Shown in pieces: positions 31,491 to 40,441 of a stretch of 44,108 nt of DNA. Numbering within the stretch: position 1 is the stretch's first letter; each line of letters starts with the position of its first letter. Origin of the DNA: Chthoniobacter flavus (GTDB lineage Bacteria > Verrucomicrobiota > Verrucomicrobiia > Chthoniobacterales > Chthoniobacteraceae). The stretch lies in contig CAMARB010000009.1 of the NCBI GenBank assembly GCA_945860355.1, positions 1-44,108 on the forward strand, in the 5' to 3' direction. The notes beneath the pieces were generated by a model, which worked only from the letters and a program-made list of their open reading frames with translations, did no database searches and was not told where the DNA came from. The translations under genes were made by a program, and so were the position numbers.

Positions 31491-31629
31491 TCGAGTTGTT
31501 GCTCCGGATTCGCCAAAGGCCCTGTTCTTATTCCCAGCATCCGGACGCCGTGGAACGCGCTCAAACGCTCCGTGGAACGGAAGTAGGAGGAGTTATTCCC
31601 AGCCTTAATGCTGAGAGGTTTATTTTTTA

Positions 31630-31677
31630 AAAATTAAATCTCTCTTAAAGAGATGTGAACAACGCTCCCGGGGAGCG
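31630..31677 (-). terminator. AT-rich terminator region between rnc and uvrC
   Basis: On the minus strand there is first a GC palindrome, CGCTCCCCGGGAGCG, then a hairpin ATCTCT/AGAGAT with a TTAAG loop, followed by TTAATTTTT. Together they form a plausible intrinsic terminator for uvrC. The surrounding 31610-31660 is strikingly AT-rich for this window. Confidence 0.6.
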
Positions 31678-31688
31678 CTGGAATCCAC

Positions 31689-33308
31689 TCAGCCACGTTG
31701 AGCCAGGAACTTCACAATCTGTTCCGCCAACCGCTGACTGATCCCCTCTAGAGCAGATATCTGGCCAGGCGTGGCCTTTTTTAAGCGTTGAACACTCCCA
31801 AACCGGCTCAGGAGCTGCACCTTGCGTTTTTCTGTGATCCCGGGGCACTGATCGAGCACGCTCTCGGCAATCCGCCGTTTCATGAGCAGCTGGTGGTATC
31901 CGTTCGCGAACCGGTGCGCTTCGTCCCGGATCCGTTGCATCAGCCGCAATGCGCCGCTCTCCATCGGTAGCCTGAGAGGATCGGGTTCACCGGGCCGGTA
32001 AATCTCCTCAAATTCCTTCGCCAAACCCACGACGGGCAGATCGTGCAGACCGAGGCGCTGTAACTCCCTGCAGGCGGCGCCCAGCTGCCCCTTGCCGCCG
32101 TCCACGACCACCAGGTGCGGCAGCCGGGGCAGACCCTGGACTTCCGGCTCCTCCGCGACCCGCGCCACGGCGTCCCGCAGGCGTTCCTGAGAAAACTCGG
32201 CGGAATAATCAATCCGCGCCGTGTCTTTGCGGTCCTCTTCGGTGGTGAGCGCCGGGGCCCGGGCGGACGCGGCGGAGGCGTCTCGAAGCACCCGGCTGTA
32301 TCGCCGTCGGACGACCTCCGCCATGCTCGCGAAATCGTTCTGGCCTTCCACGGTCCGGATCCTGAACCGGCGATAAAGGTGGTTGGCGGGTTTGCCGTCG
32401 ATGAAACACACCATACTGGCCACGATGTGGGTGGTGCTGATGTTGGAGATGTCGAAACATTCCATCCGGCGCGGAGGCGCCCCGAGCTGGAGCGCTTCGG
32501 CGAGTTCGGCGATGTCGGCCGCGGGATCGATGCCGGCGCCGACCCTGTAACCCGACGAGCGGGTGTAACGGTGCATCGGTTTGGTGGTTTTCCGGAGATC
32601 CTCGAGCATGTTGCGCAGCTCGGCGGCTTTCTCAAAATCGAGGGTCGCCGCGGCCGCGAGCATCTCTTCCTCGATCTGGGCGAACATTTCCTTGGATTGC
32701 CCGGCCAGCAGTTCGCAGGCGCGATCCACCCGTTCCCGGTATTGTTCCACGGTGATCTCGCTCAGTTTCATCGGCACCTGGTAGGTGGACGACTTGAGCT
32801 CGCGCGGGGTCGGGTTGCCTCTGCCGAAGGTCAGCACGCCGAATTTCTTCCGCATCAACGCCATCGTCTGCCGGAGGGCGCCGGAATGCGCGAACGGCCC
32901 GAAATAGCGGGCGCCTTCCTCCGCCTTCTGACGGGTCAGCCTGAACCGCGGCCAATCCTCGCGCAGATCCACCTTCACCAGAAGAAACCCTTTGTCGTCC
33001 CGGAAACTGATGTTGTACCGGGGCCGGAACTCCTTGATGAGCCGGCCTTCCAGGAGGAGCGCCTCGGGTTCGCTCGGCACGGTGTGGAATTCAAAATCCC
33101 AGATGCTGTCGATCAACGCCCGGGTTTTGAGGTCGGCCGTCATTTTGCGCGACGGCATGAAGTACTGGCCCACGCGTTTGCGCAGGTCGCGCGCTTTGCC
33201 CACGTAAATCACCCGGTTGAACCGGTCCCGCATGAGATAAACCCCGGGTTTGTGCGGCACCACGCCCAGCTTGGCGCGGAAATCGGCTTTTTCTTTGGAG
33301 AACGACAT
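31689..33308 (-). CDS. uvrC: Excinuclease ABC subunit C
   Basis: Dual-incision nuclease of nucleotide excision repair. It is 539 aa, shorter than the ~610 of E. coli but with all domains. The GIY-YIG domain is at the N-terminus (PGVYLM, G22-Y24; IYVGKAR, Y35-R40). The UVR UvrB-binding motif is at about 205-240 (FEKAAELRNMLEDL). The RNase H-like 5'-incision domain spans about 280-440 (ECFDISNIS, VVVDGGKGQ), and tandem helix-hairpin-helix motifs end the protein (CPGITEKRKVQLL, ALEGISQRLAEQI). The start is ATG 33308. It converges on rnc and diverges from the ExbB-like operon. Confidence 0.97.
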   Translation of the reverse strand: MSFSKEKADFRAKLGVVPHKPGVYLMRDRFNRVIYVGKARDLRKRVGQYFMPSRKMTADLKTRALIDSIWDFEFHTVPSEPEALLLEGRLIKEFRPRYNISFRDDKGFLLVKVDLREDWPRFRLTRQKAEEGARYFGPFAHSGALRQTMALMRKKFGVLTFGRGNPTPRELKSSTYQVPMKLSEITVEQYRERVDRACELLAGQSKEMFAQIEEEMLAAAATLDFEKAAELRNMLEDLRKTTKPMHRYTRSSGYRVGAGIDPAADIAELAEALQLGAPPRRMECFDISNISTTHIVASMVCFIDGKPANHLYRRFRIRTVEGQNDFASMAEVVRRRYSRVLRDASAASARAPALTTEEDRKDTARIDYSAEFSQERLRDAVARVAEEPEVQGLPRLPHLVVVDGGKGQLGAACRELQRLGLHDLPVVGLAKEFEEIYRPGEPDPLRLPMESGALRLMQRIRDEAHRFANGYHQLLMKRRIAESVLDQCPGITEKRKVQLLSRFGSVQRLKKATPGQISALEGISQRLAEQIVKFLAQRG

Positions 33309-33412
33309 GGGTGCGGTCGGGAATGTTGGAGGGGCGGCGCGGCGCGGATTTGCCCCGGGGAAGCCGGGGTTGCATCCGCATCACTCGCAGTTACTATGTC
33401 GCCCCGAATTTC

Positions 33413-34348
33413 ATGAAAATCGTCGCTTCTTTTCTGGCCGTGGTGCTCAGCGTGGCGTCTCTCTCCGCGCAAGACCCGGGGAACCCTCGGAAGAGCGGCG
33501 ATACTCCGGCCAAACGCGAAACCGTGTCAAACCCTGCGGGTTCCTCCGCGGGAAAACCCGCCCGGGAAAGTGCGCTCACCCAGCCGGTGGGCGAGGACAT
33601 GATGGCGATCAAATCCCCCGCCCGCCGCACCCCCGCCGCGGGGCCGGACAAGGGCCTGGATCCGGTCAAACTGTGGAATCTGGTGGAGTCGGGAGGCTGG
33701 GCGATGATTCCGCTGGGCGGGCTTTCCGTGCTCACCTTGATGCTCGTGCTGGTCTATCTTTTTACCCTGCGCCGGGGCGCCATTCTCACCGCGCGTTACA
33801 TGAACACCGCGGATGTTCTGTTGAAGAAACGGGATTACCTCGGCCTGCTCGCCATCTCCAACCGCCACAATGAAGCGGTGGCCCGTGTCGTCCAGCGCAC
33901 CTTGGATTTCGTCACCAAGAACCCCAACGCCGCTTTTGAGGTCGTCAAAGAAATCGCCCAGACCGAGGGGCAAAGCCAGGCGGCGGCGCTCCAGAACCGG
34001 CCGGTGTACTTGGCGGACATCGGAACCCTGGCGCCGATGATCGGACTGCTGGGGACGGTGGTGGGGATCATTCACTCCTTCGGGATGCTGGGCAGCCGGG
34101 AGGCGGCGCAGGCCAGCGGTTCCCGCGACATGCTGTTGGCGAGCGGCGTCTCGGAGGCGCTCGTGGCCACGGGCACGGGGTTGGTCGTGGGCATTGTGGC
34201 CATGGGGTTTTACTCCCTTTTCAGGAACCGGGTGCAGAGCCTCATCTCGGACCTGGAGATCGCCTCCGCGCATGTGCTCGCGCTGGTGGCGCTCAACTAT
34301 CACAAGAAACGCGAGACGTCCCGGGTGCCCTCCGACGACGAGTATTGA
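33413..34348 (+). CDS. MotA/TolQ/ExbB proton channel family protein
   Basis: 311-aa inner-membrane component that couples proton flow to work across the envelope. It has a signal peptide (1-20, MKIVASFLAVVLSVASLSAQ), then a Pro/Ser/Lys-rich spacer (21-85), an arrangement common in ExbB of this phylum. Three transmembrane helices lie near 97-118, 204-226 and 247-270. The family signature is DIGTLAPMIGLLGTVVGI. ATG 33413 is chosen because the signal peptide begins there; upstream in-frame codons to 33311 overlap the divergent promoter region. An ExbD-like and a TPR gene follow. Confidence 0.93.
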   Translation: MKIVASFLAVVLSVASLSAQDPGNPRKSGDTPAKRETVSNPAGSSAGKPARESALTQPVGEDMMAIKSPARRTPAAGPDKGLDPVKLWNLVESGGWAMIPLGGLSVLTLMLVLVYLFTLRRGAILTARYMNTADVLLKKRDYLGLLAISNRHNEAVARVVQRTLDFVTKNPNAAFEVVKEIAQTEGQSQAAALQNRPVYLADIGTLAPMIGLLGTVVGIIHSFGMLGSREAAQASGSRDMLLASGVSEALVATGTGLVVGIVAMGFYSLFRNRVQSLISDLEIASAHVLALVALNYHKKRETSRVPSDDEY

Positions 34349-34369
34349 TTTAAGCGAGCTTTCCGCTGC

Positions 34370-34786
34370 ATGAAATTCCGCACCCGCCAGACCCCGCACA
34401 TCATCGGGTTCCAGATCGCCCCGATGGTGGACATCCTCCTGGTGCTGATGTGTTTCTTCATCGTCACCTGGAATTTCGCGCGGAAAGAGATGGATCTCGA
34501 GGTCAAGGTGCCGGCCGCCGAAAGCGGCAAGGAATCGGCAGCGGTGATGAACCAGACCGTGCTCAATGTGCGGGCCGACGGGTCGGTGATCTGGAATCGC
34601 AAGACCATCACCCCGAAAGAACTCCGCTCCAAACTCCTGGAGCTTTCCGAGTTGTTCCCGGATTACGCCATCATCCTGCGGGGCGATCAGCAGGCCAAAT
34701 ACGAGGATATTGTGGCGGTGCTCGACATCTGCCGGGAGGCCCGGATTTGGAATGTGGCGTTTGCGACGAGTAAAAACGTGGAATGA
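34370..34786 (+). CDS. ExbD/TolR family protein
   Basis: 138 aa, one N-terminal transmembrane helix (about 13-36) with the conserved proton-accepting Asp at 21 in IAPMVDILLVLMCFFIV, and a periplasmic domain (about 45-138, VLNVRADGSVIWNRKTITPK, then YEDIVAVLDICREA). It partners the ExbB-like channel 21 bp upstream. Its stop overlaps the start of the TPR protein gene (ATGA). No TonB gene is in view. Confidence 0.94.
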   Translation: MKFRTRQTPHIIGFQIAPMVDILLVLMCFFIVTWNFARKEMDLEVKVPAAESGKESAAVMNQTVLNVRADGSVIWNRKTITPKELRSKLLELSELFPDYAIILRGDQQAKYEDIVAVLDICREARIWNVAFATSKNVE

Positions 34787-37365
34787 AAACAGGACGTTGG
34801 ATCGATTGTAGCCTCGCGGCGTTGAGTCTGGCCCAGCATCTCCTCGCCCCACGGCAACTCGCCGCGCAGGAACCAGCCGCCCCGGACCTCAAACCTTTCT
34901 TCACCGAAGACGGCGTTGAGGTGCGGCGGGCCGAACCGGTTCTGCGTCCCCCGGTCACTCCCGGAGCGACGAATCCCGACGCGCCGAAGCAGCCGGCGGT
35001 GGTTCCCGGGACGCGCGAAAAACAGGGATCCCCGGGGGGGGTGATCAGCAGGCCGGAGGTGGCGGATCCCACGGCGGAAATCCGGATCACCCCGCAGGGC
35101 ACGATGCGGCCCGAGCAGATGCAACTCAGCATCGCGGACCGGTTTTACGTGCAGAAAAGCTACGACCAGGCCGCGCCGGAGTATGAGCGGTTTCTGACGC
35201 TTTACCCCAACACCTCGGAGAAACCCAACGTGCTTTACCGGCTCGGGGAATGTTACCGGGCGTTGGGCGCGTGGAATGCCGCGAAGAGCAGCTACGAGGC
35301 GTTGCTTGGCCAGTTCAGCAACGCAGAGTTGCTCGGTCCCGCGGCCTATCGTCTGGCGGATATTTATTACGAGGAACGCAACTTTCGGGAGGCCCTGGCC
35401 CATTACCGACGCGCCTCGGTCCGGTTGCGCGACCCGCAGCTGGCCAATGCGGCGAAGTTTTTTTCCGGTCTTTGCAACGAGGCCCTGGGGTTGAAGATGG
35501 AAGCGCGCGGGGTTTACGAGGATCTGGTCAACACACCCGAGTCCAATCCCTACCTTGAAGCCAGCCGACTCTCGTATGCGCAGCTGCTTCGGGAGGCCGG
35601 CCGCACGGGTGAGGCCCTCAAACAAGTCCAGATTCTCGCCAAACAGGGTTCCAACGAGGAGCTCAAGGCTCAGGCCACGGTGTTTTCAGGGCTCTGGGAG
35701 CGCGATCTGGGGCAGTTGAGCCGCGCCGCGGAAGACTTCCGCAAGGCGCTGCAAATGCCCGGCATCGGACGCCGGCGGGACACCGCCCTGATGGGATTGC
35801 TCCAGACGTATTTCGAGGAGAAAAAGTTCGCCGAACTCATCGAACTCCACGAGTCCGCCGCAAAAGACACGGTCTCCGAGTTGCGCCCCCAGATGCTGAC
35901 CCTCGCGGGCAAGGCGTATCGGCGGATGGGCAAGACCCGGGAAGCGGTTGCGATGCTCGAGCAGATCCTCAAGGAATTCCCCGGCAGCCCAGCGGCGGTG
36001 GAGGCGGCGTCCGAACGCCTGGCCCATCTTTCCAACGAGGGCGATCCGCGGGTGCTGGAGGAAATCGACGCCTACCTGGCGGCTTATCCCGAATCGACCC
36101 AGCGCGATCTGGTGCTGCTGATGAAGGCGGAGAACCTTTACAAAAAACGGGATTATGCGGCCGCCGCTCTGATCTACGGGCCGCTTGAGAAAGCTGCCGG
36201 TCTCGGCGCCGACTACCGGGCCGACGCCGTGTTCAAATCGGGCGTGTGTTTTTTTCAAACCAAGGATTACGCGCTGGCGATCCGGGCCTACACGGTGTTG
36301 ATCGAGCAGTATCCCAAGGCCAAGTCGGTGGGCAGCGCCCTTTTCCAGCGGGGCGTGGCGCGGGCGTATCTCAAGGAGGTGGCCGGAGCGGCCCGCGATT
36401 TCGACGAGTTCCTGGCCAAGTATCCCAAGGCCAAGGAACGCGAGCAGGCGTTGCAACAGAAGGCGCTGATCCTGGGGCAAATGGGCGATCAGCCCGGAAT
36501 GGCGGCGGCGTTTCAACGGTTGCTCAAGGAATACCCCGAGACGGCTGCGGCTGCCGAAGCCAACTATTGGGCCGGGCTGGTGGCGTTTGAGAACAAGGAC
36601 TATCGGACGGCTGTGGAACCGCTCGAACGGGCCCGCAAACTCAACAAGGAAGAGTTTGGCGAACGCGCCAGTCTGCGGATTCTCCTGTCGTATTTCTATT
36701 TGGAGGACAAACGCGCCCTGGGCCGGGAGATCGACGGGTTCGAAGCCGGCGGCTCCAAGCGGCCCGTGCCGGTGGAGGTGTTGCGCTGGATGGGCCAGAG
36801 TTCCTTCGACGCCGCGGTTTCCGAGCAAAAACCCGAGGCGCGCGCCGAACATTACCGGAACGCCGCCAAGTACCTCGCGCTTTTGGTCCAACGCGCCGAG
36901 GTGAAACCCGAGGATTACCTGAGCCTGGGCCGGAGCCGGGTGGAATTGGGCGAGTTCGAAGGCGCCGCCGTTGCTCTCAATCAATTGCTGGCTCTGGCCA
37001 AGGAACCCGGACCGCGAACCCTGGCGTTGCTGGCGCTGGGCCGGGCGCAGCTCGGGCTCAAGGAGTTTCAGGCCGCCCAGAAAAGCGTGGACGGCGTGCT
37101 CGGATTGCAACCCGACGGGGAATACAACGCCCGGGCTCGGATGTTGGCGGGGGATTTGCAGCGGGCCCAGGGCAACCTGGAGCAGGCCGCCAAGGTTTAT
37201 GAAAGTGTCGCGGTCATCGATCATGAACAAGTGACCCCGGTGGCTTTGGAGAAAGCCGTGGAAACTTACCGGGAACTCGGCCGCGACGCCGATGCCCGGC
37301 GGCTTCTCAACAAGCTTCAAAGCCGGTACCCGGAATACGCCCAGCGCAAACGCATCACCCTCTGA
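34783..37365 (+). CDS. Exported tetratricopeptide-repeat protein of the ExbB/ExbD operon
   Basis: 860 aa. A short signal-like N-terminus (1-28, ending QLAAQ) is followed by a Pro-rich stretch and then about fifteen TPR-type helix pairs (for example AAPEYERFLTLYPNTSEKPN, AIRAYTVLIEQYPKAKSVG and AAFQRLLKEYPETAAAAE). No enzymatic domain is present. ATGA overlap with the exbD-like gene shows co-translation. In other PVC and Bacteroidota genomes ExbB/ExbD pairs are often followed by TPR proteins of the YbgF/CpoB type that work in envelope energisation; a scaffold role here is inferred. Confidence 0.9.
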   Translation: MKTGRWIDCSLAALSLAQHLLAPRQLAAQEPAAPDLKPFFTEDGVEVRRAEPVLRPPVTPGATNPDAPKQPAVVPGTREKQGSPGGVISRPEVADPTAEIRITPQGTMRPEQMQLSIADRFYVQKSYDQAAPEYERFLTLYPNTSEKPNVLYRLGECYRALGAWNAAKSSYEALLGQFSNAELLGPAAYRLADIYYEERNFREALAHYRRASVRLRDPQLANAAKFFSGLCNEALGLKMEARGVYEDLVNTPESNPYLEASRLSYAQLLREAGRTGEALKQVQILAKQGSNEELKAQATVFSGLWERDLGQLSRAAEDFRKALQMPGIGRRRDTALMGLLQTYFEEKKFAELIELHESAAKDTVSELRPQMLTLAGKAYRRMGKTREAVAMLEQILKEFPGSPAAVEAASERLAHLSNEGDPRVLEEIDAYLAAYPESTQRDLVLLMKAENLYKKRDYAAAALIYGPLEKAAGLGADYRADAVFKSGVCFFQTKDYALAIRAYTVLIEQYPKAKSVGSALFQRGVARAYLKEVAGAARDFDEFLAKYPKAKEREQALQQKALILGQMGDQPGMAAAFQRLLKEYPETAAAAEANYWAGLVAFENKDYRTAVEPLERARKLNKEEFGERASLRILLSYFYLEDKRALGREIDGFEAGGSKRPVPVEVLRWMGQSSFDAAVSEQKPEARAEHYRNAAKYLALLVQRAEVKPEDYLSLGRSRVELGEFEGAAVALNQLLALAKEPGPRTLALLALGRAQLGLKEFQAAQKSVDGVLGLQPDGEYNARARMLAGDLQRAQGNLEQAAKVYESVAVIDHEQVTPVALEKAVETYRELGRDADARRLLNKLQSRYPEYAQRKRITL

Positions 37366-37382
37366 ACGCCGGGGAAAGTTCT

Positions 37383-37710
37383 GAGTGGCGCTCACTTAAG
37401 CTGACTTCGGGACGTATTGAGGCGGCGGTGTTTTGGCGGGTGAGATTGCCCATTTGGCATCGATGTCGGAAGGTGGCACAGGCTTCCAGCCTGTGACCTG
37501 TGGCAGCCACAGCCAGGATGGCTGTGCCACTTTGAGGCCGCATGGGAGATGCAAACCGGGTTCCCGCACTCCGCAGGCGCGCGCTGTCATGGCATCTTGC
37601 CTGCCCCCTCTGTGAGCTCCGCCGGCGGCGTTCGCCCGTGCCAACGCTCCCCACTGGGAGATTTGCCGAGGAGAGTCTCGTCCCAAATGATCCTTCAGTG
37701 AGCGCCATTC
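37383..37710. mobile_element. MITE-like element with ~30-bp terminal inverted repeats
   Basis: The left end GAGTGGCGCTCACTTAAG continues to ACTTCGGGACG; the right end read on the opposite strand is GAATGGCGCTCACTGAAG continuing to CATTTGGGACG. The interior (~260 bp) has no transposase frame. It is consistent with a deletion derivative mobilised in trans; a related end fragment is visible near 9.56 kb. Confidence 0.6.
37473..37530. repeat. Repeat C, two adjacent palindromes
   Basis: CACAGGCTTCCAGCCTGTG is followed by CACAGCCAGGATGGCTGTG, each a hairpin with 8-bp arms and a 3-nt loop. The same arm-TCC/GGA-arm design occurs at 18992-19010. Confidence 0.7.
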
Positions 37711-37912
37711 GGGACAGTTCCGCCGCCCGGAATTCTCATGATGGAGATGGGCTTTTGCGCGAGCCTGTCTTTTGTTGAGGCATCGCAGCAGAGGTCGGGA
37801 ACGCTGCCCCGCGATCGCCACTCCGCAGGCGTCTCGCCCCACCACGCCTGACTGCGGCCCAAAAAAGGTGGCCAGGAAGCCTTCGCTGAAACAAACCCGC
37901 CTTCGGGATCAA

Positions 37913-38053
37913 CCCGGAAACCCACGTTCCAGCGGAGCGGCCAAAAGGACGGAATCGCAAAACCCTGGCGCTCCCCACCTTGCATACCCTCCCCCCGCGT
38001 TCTCCGCGGCGCCGCGTGAAAATGATCTCTCTCTGAAATTTCGGAGTGCGGGG
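37913..38053 (-). repeat. Repeat A copy 5
   Basis: It begins CCCGGAAACCCACGTTCCAG, has core CCCCGCGTTCTCCGCGGCGC followed by CGCGTGAAAATGATC, and ends TGAAATTTCGGAGTGCGGGG. Both termini are present, so it is full length. It lies 75 bp before comEC. Confidence 0.78.
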
Positions 38054-38128
38054 TGAACGGCTCACCCCCGAATCGGGAACCCCTCTCCACACGGCCGCGG
38101 CCCGGACCGCGGGAGAAGCAGAGGGGAG

Positions 38129-40441
38129 GTGGATTCGGCGCAAAACAACCGGCCCGGCGCACGGCAGCCGTTCATGGGGCTGGCGGTGTTTGCCATCCTC
38201 GGCATCAGCTTGGCGGATCTATGGCCGCAGAGCACCGCCACAGTCTGGAGCTTGGAAGGCGCCGCCGCACTGCTCCACCTCCTGCGTAGGCGCACCGGCG
38301 CATGTTGGCTCCTCACCGCCGCCACCTTCTTCGCCTTGCACCATTTCCACCGGCACTGGTCCCCCGCCCGGCTCATCAGCAGTCGCTTGGGCGCGACCGG
38401 CCAGCCCGTCTGGGTCGAGGGTGTCGTCGCCACGGAACCCGAACCCGCGGGATCCAGTGCGAGTTCCTCCATCCTCCTCCGCAGCCGTTGTACGGTGCGC
38501 GTCGACGAGATCCGGATCGACCAGGAGCGCTTGCGCGCCGTGTTCCCCGTTCTGGTCACATGGACCGGGCCCGCACCCCGTCTCGGGGACCGGGTGCGTC
38601 TGGGCGGGTTTGGTGAAAACCTGCCGCCCGCGCGGAACCCGGGCACATTCGATTCGGCGCGTTACCGCCAACGCACGGGAATTTATTCCCGGGTGCAAAC
38701 CCGGTTTGAACGGGATTGCCAGGTGCTCGCCCACGGCGCGGGCAACGCCTGGGTGGCTTGGGGCGTCGAGGCGCGACACTGGGCGAAAACCCAGCTCGGG
38801 CGGGGCTTGGAGGAGCAACCGCAGTCGGCGCGTCTGATCGACAGCATGGTCCTGGGCGTCCGCGGCGAATCGCTCGAGGAACTCCGGGAGCTCTTCCAGA
38901 CCACAGGCACCCTGCACCTCTTCGCCGTGAGCGGGCTCAACGTGGCGATGTTGGCGGCGCTGGTGGCTGTTCTTCTCAAACCCCTCGGCACAGGCCCCAT
39001 CGTGAGGGTCCTGCTGACCCTGCCCGTCCTGGGCGCCTACGCCCTGATCACCGGGGGTGGCCCGAGTTGCGTGCGGGCGACTTTGATGGGCGTGCTCGTC
39101 CTTGGCGGCATCCTCCTGGCCCGGCGCACCCTGCTGCCCAATCAACTCGCCGCCGCCGGATGCCTGATCCTTGCCTGGGACACCAACCAACTCTTTCTGC
39201 CTGGATTCCAGTTCTCATTTATCCTGGTGATCGCGCTCATGACCGGCGTGCCTTGGATACAAACCCGGCTTGAACCCTTGGGCCTGCCCGACCCGCTCAT
39301 TCCCCGCACACTCTGGACCCCAGCGCAGCGAGTTTGGGCCCGGGTTTGGAGCACCCTCGCCGCCAGTCTCAGCGTCACGGCGACCGCCTGGCTGGCCTCC
39401 CTGCTTCTGATGGCCGGCTACTTCCACATCGTCGCTCCCGGGGCTCTGCTCGCCAATCTGCTCGCCGTGCCTCTCGCCTTCGGAATCCTCGCGCTCGGAT
39501 TGGGCAGCGTCAGCACGGGGGCTTTCGCGCCGGGGCTCGGCATGCTTCTCAACGAAACCAACGCCCTGCTCACCCGGGTCCTGGTCGGCGCCCTGCAGCT
39601 CTGCGCCCGGATTCCCGGAAGCCATTTCTACGTCGAATCCCCCAGGCTGCGTCCCCCCTGCGAGATCCAGGTGCTGGATGTGGGACCCGGCGCCGCCGCC
39701 CATGTCCGCGTCGCCGGACGCGATTGGCTGGTGGATTGCGGCTCAGCCGCGTTGTACGCATCCGTCGTCCGCCCCGCCCTGCGCAGCCGAGGGGTTAACC
39801 GGCTCGACGGCCTGATTCTCACCCATGGCGACGCCGCTCATGTCGCCGGGGCCGCCGAGGCCGTGGCCGATTTCGCGCCCACCCAAATCTTCGAGTCCGG
39901 CTTGGGCGACCGGTCGCGGACCCGGCGCGGTTTTCATCGGCAACTTGCGGCAGCCGGGCGCGGCAAAGCGCTCTGCGTGCGGGGGGACACTTTGCCGGTC
40001 GCCCCGGGGGTTTTCTGGGAGGTGCTTTACCCGCCCGCCGGGCTCGCTCGGGCCACGGCGGATGACAAAGCCCTCGTGTTGCGCCTGACGGCGGACGGGT
40101 TCCGTGTGTTGTGGACCTCGGACAGCGGGTTTAACACCGAGAGTTGGCTGGTTGAAAACGAGCCCGATCTTCACGCCGCGATTCTGATCAAGGGCCGGCA
40201 TGAGCGGGATTTCTCGGGCACCCCGGAGTTCTTGGCCCGGGTCAACCCGCAGGTCATCATCGCGGCGGCCCCTGGTTGGCGGCAGACGCAACCGGACCCG
40301 GGCTCGGACGCGCTCGGCGGACAGGGCGCCGTCGTTTTCCCGCAGGAACGATCCGGCGCCGTTCTGGTGCGGATCGAGCCCGCCCAGTGGACGGTCGCCG
40401 GGTTCCTGGATGCTCAGATCTTTCGAAGCCGGGCCCGGTAA
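38129..40441 (+). CDS. comEC: DNA internalization/competence protein ComEC/Rec2
   Basis: Inner-membrane channel for single-stranded DNA uptake in natural transformation. 770 aa from GTG 38129, which has GAGGGGAG just upstream. Domain order: two N-terminal helices, DUF4131-like soluble domain (about 65-190), Competence membrane domain (about 225-485, with LHLFAVSGLNVAML), then a metallo-beta-lactamase-like domain (about 510-770) with LTHGDAAHVAGA (H566, D568, H571) replacing the usual HPDADH. The 3' end overlaps convergent trmB by 28 bp. No other competence gene is in the window. Confidence 0.95.
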   Translation: MDSAQNNRPGARQPFMGLAVFAILGISLADLWPQSTATVWSLEGAAALLHLLRRRTGACWLLTAATFFALHHFHRHWSPARLISSRLGATGQPVWVEGVVATEPEPAGSSASSSILLRSRCTVRVDEIRIDQERLRAVFPVLVTWTGPAPRLGDRVRLGGFGENLPPARNPGTFDSARYRQRTGIYSRVQTRFERDCQVLAHGAGNAWVAWGVEARHWAKTQLGRGLEEQPQSARLIDSMVLGVRGESLEELRELFQTTGTLHLFAVSGLNVAMLAALVAVLLKPLGTGPIVRVLLTLPVLGAYALITGGGPSCVRATLMGVLVLGGILLARRTLLPNQLAAAGCLILAWDTNQLFLPGFQFSFILVIALMTGVPWIQTRLEPLGLPDPLIPRTLWTPAQRVWARVWSTLAASLSVTATAWLASLLLMAGYFHIVAPGALLANLLAVPLAFGILALGLGSVSTGAFAPGLGMLLNETNALLTRVLVGALQLCARIPGSHFYVESPRLRPPCEIQVLDVGPGAAAHVRVAGRDWLVDCGSAALYASVVRPALRSRGVNRLDGLILTHGDAAHVAGAAEAVADFAPTQIFESGLGDRSRTRRGFHRQLAAAGRGKALCVRGDTLPVAPGVFWEVLYPPAGLARATADDKALVLRLTADGFRVLWTSDSGFNTESWLVENEPDLHAAILIKGRHERDFSGTPEFLARVNPQVIIAAAPGWRQTQPDPGSDALGGQGAVVFPQERSGAVLVRIEPAQWTVAGFLDAQIFRSRAR

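Larger units (their letters stand above)
37366..38128. other. Repeat-rich spacer upstream of comEC
   Basis: A 763-bp gene-free stretch holding a MITE-like element (37383-37710) with a repeat C pair inside it, and repeat A copy 5 (37913-38053). Positions 37711-37912 show nothing recognisable. Short open frames here are repeat-derived. Confidence 0.65.
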
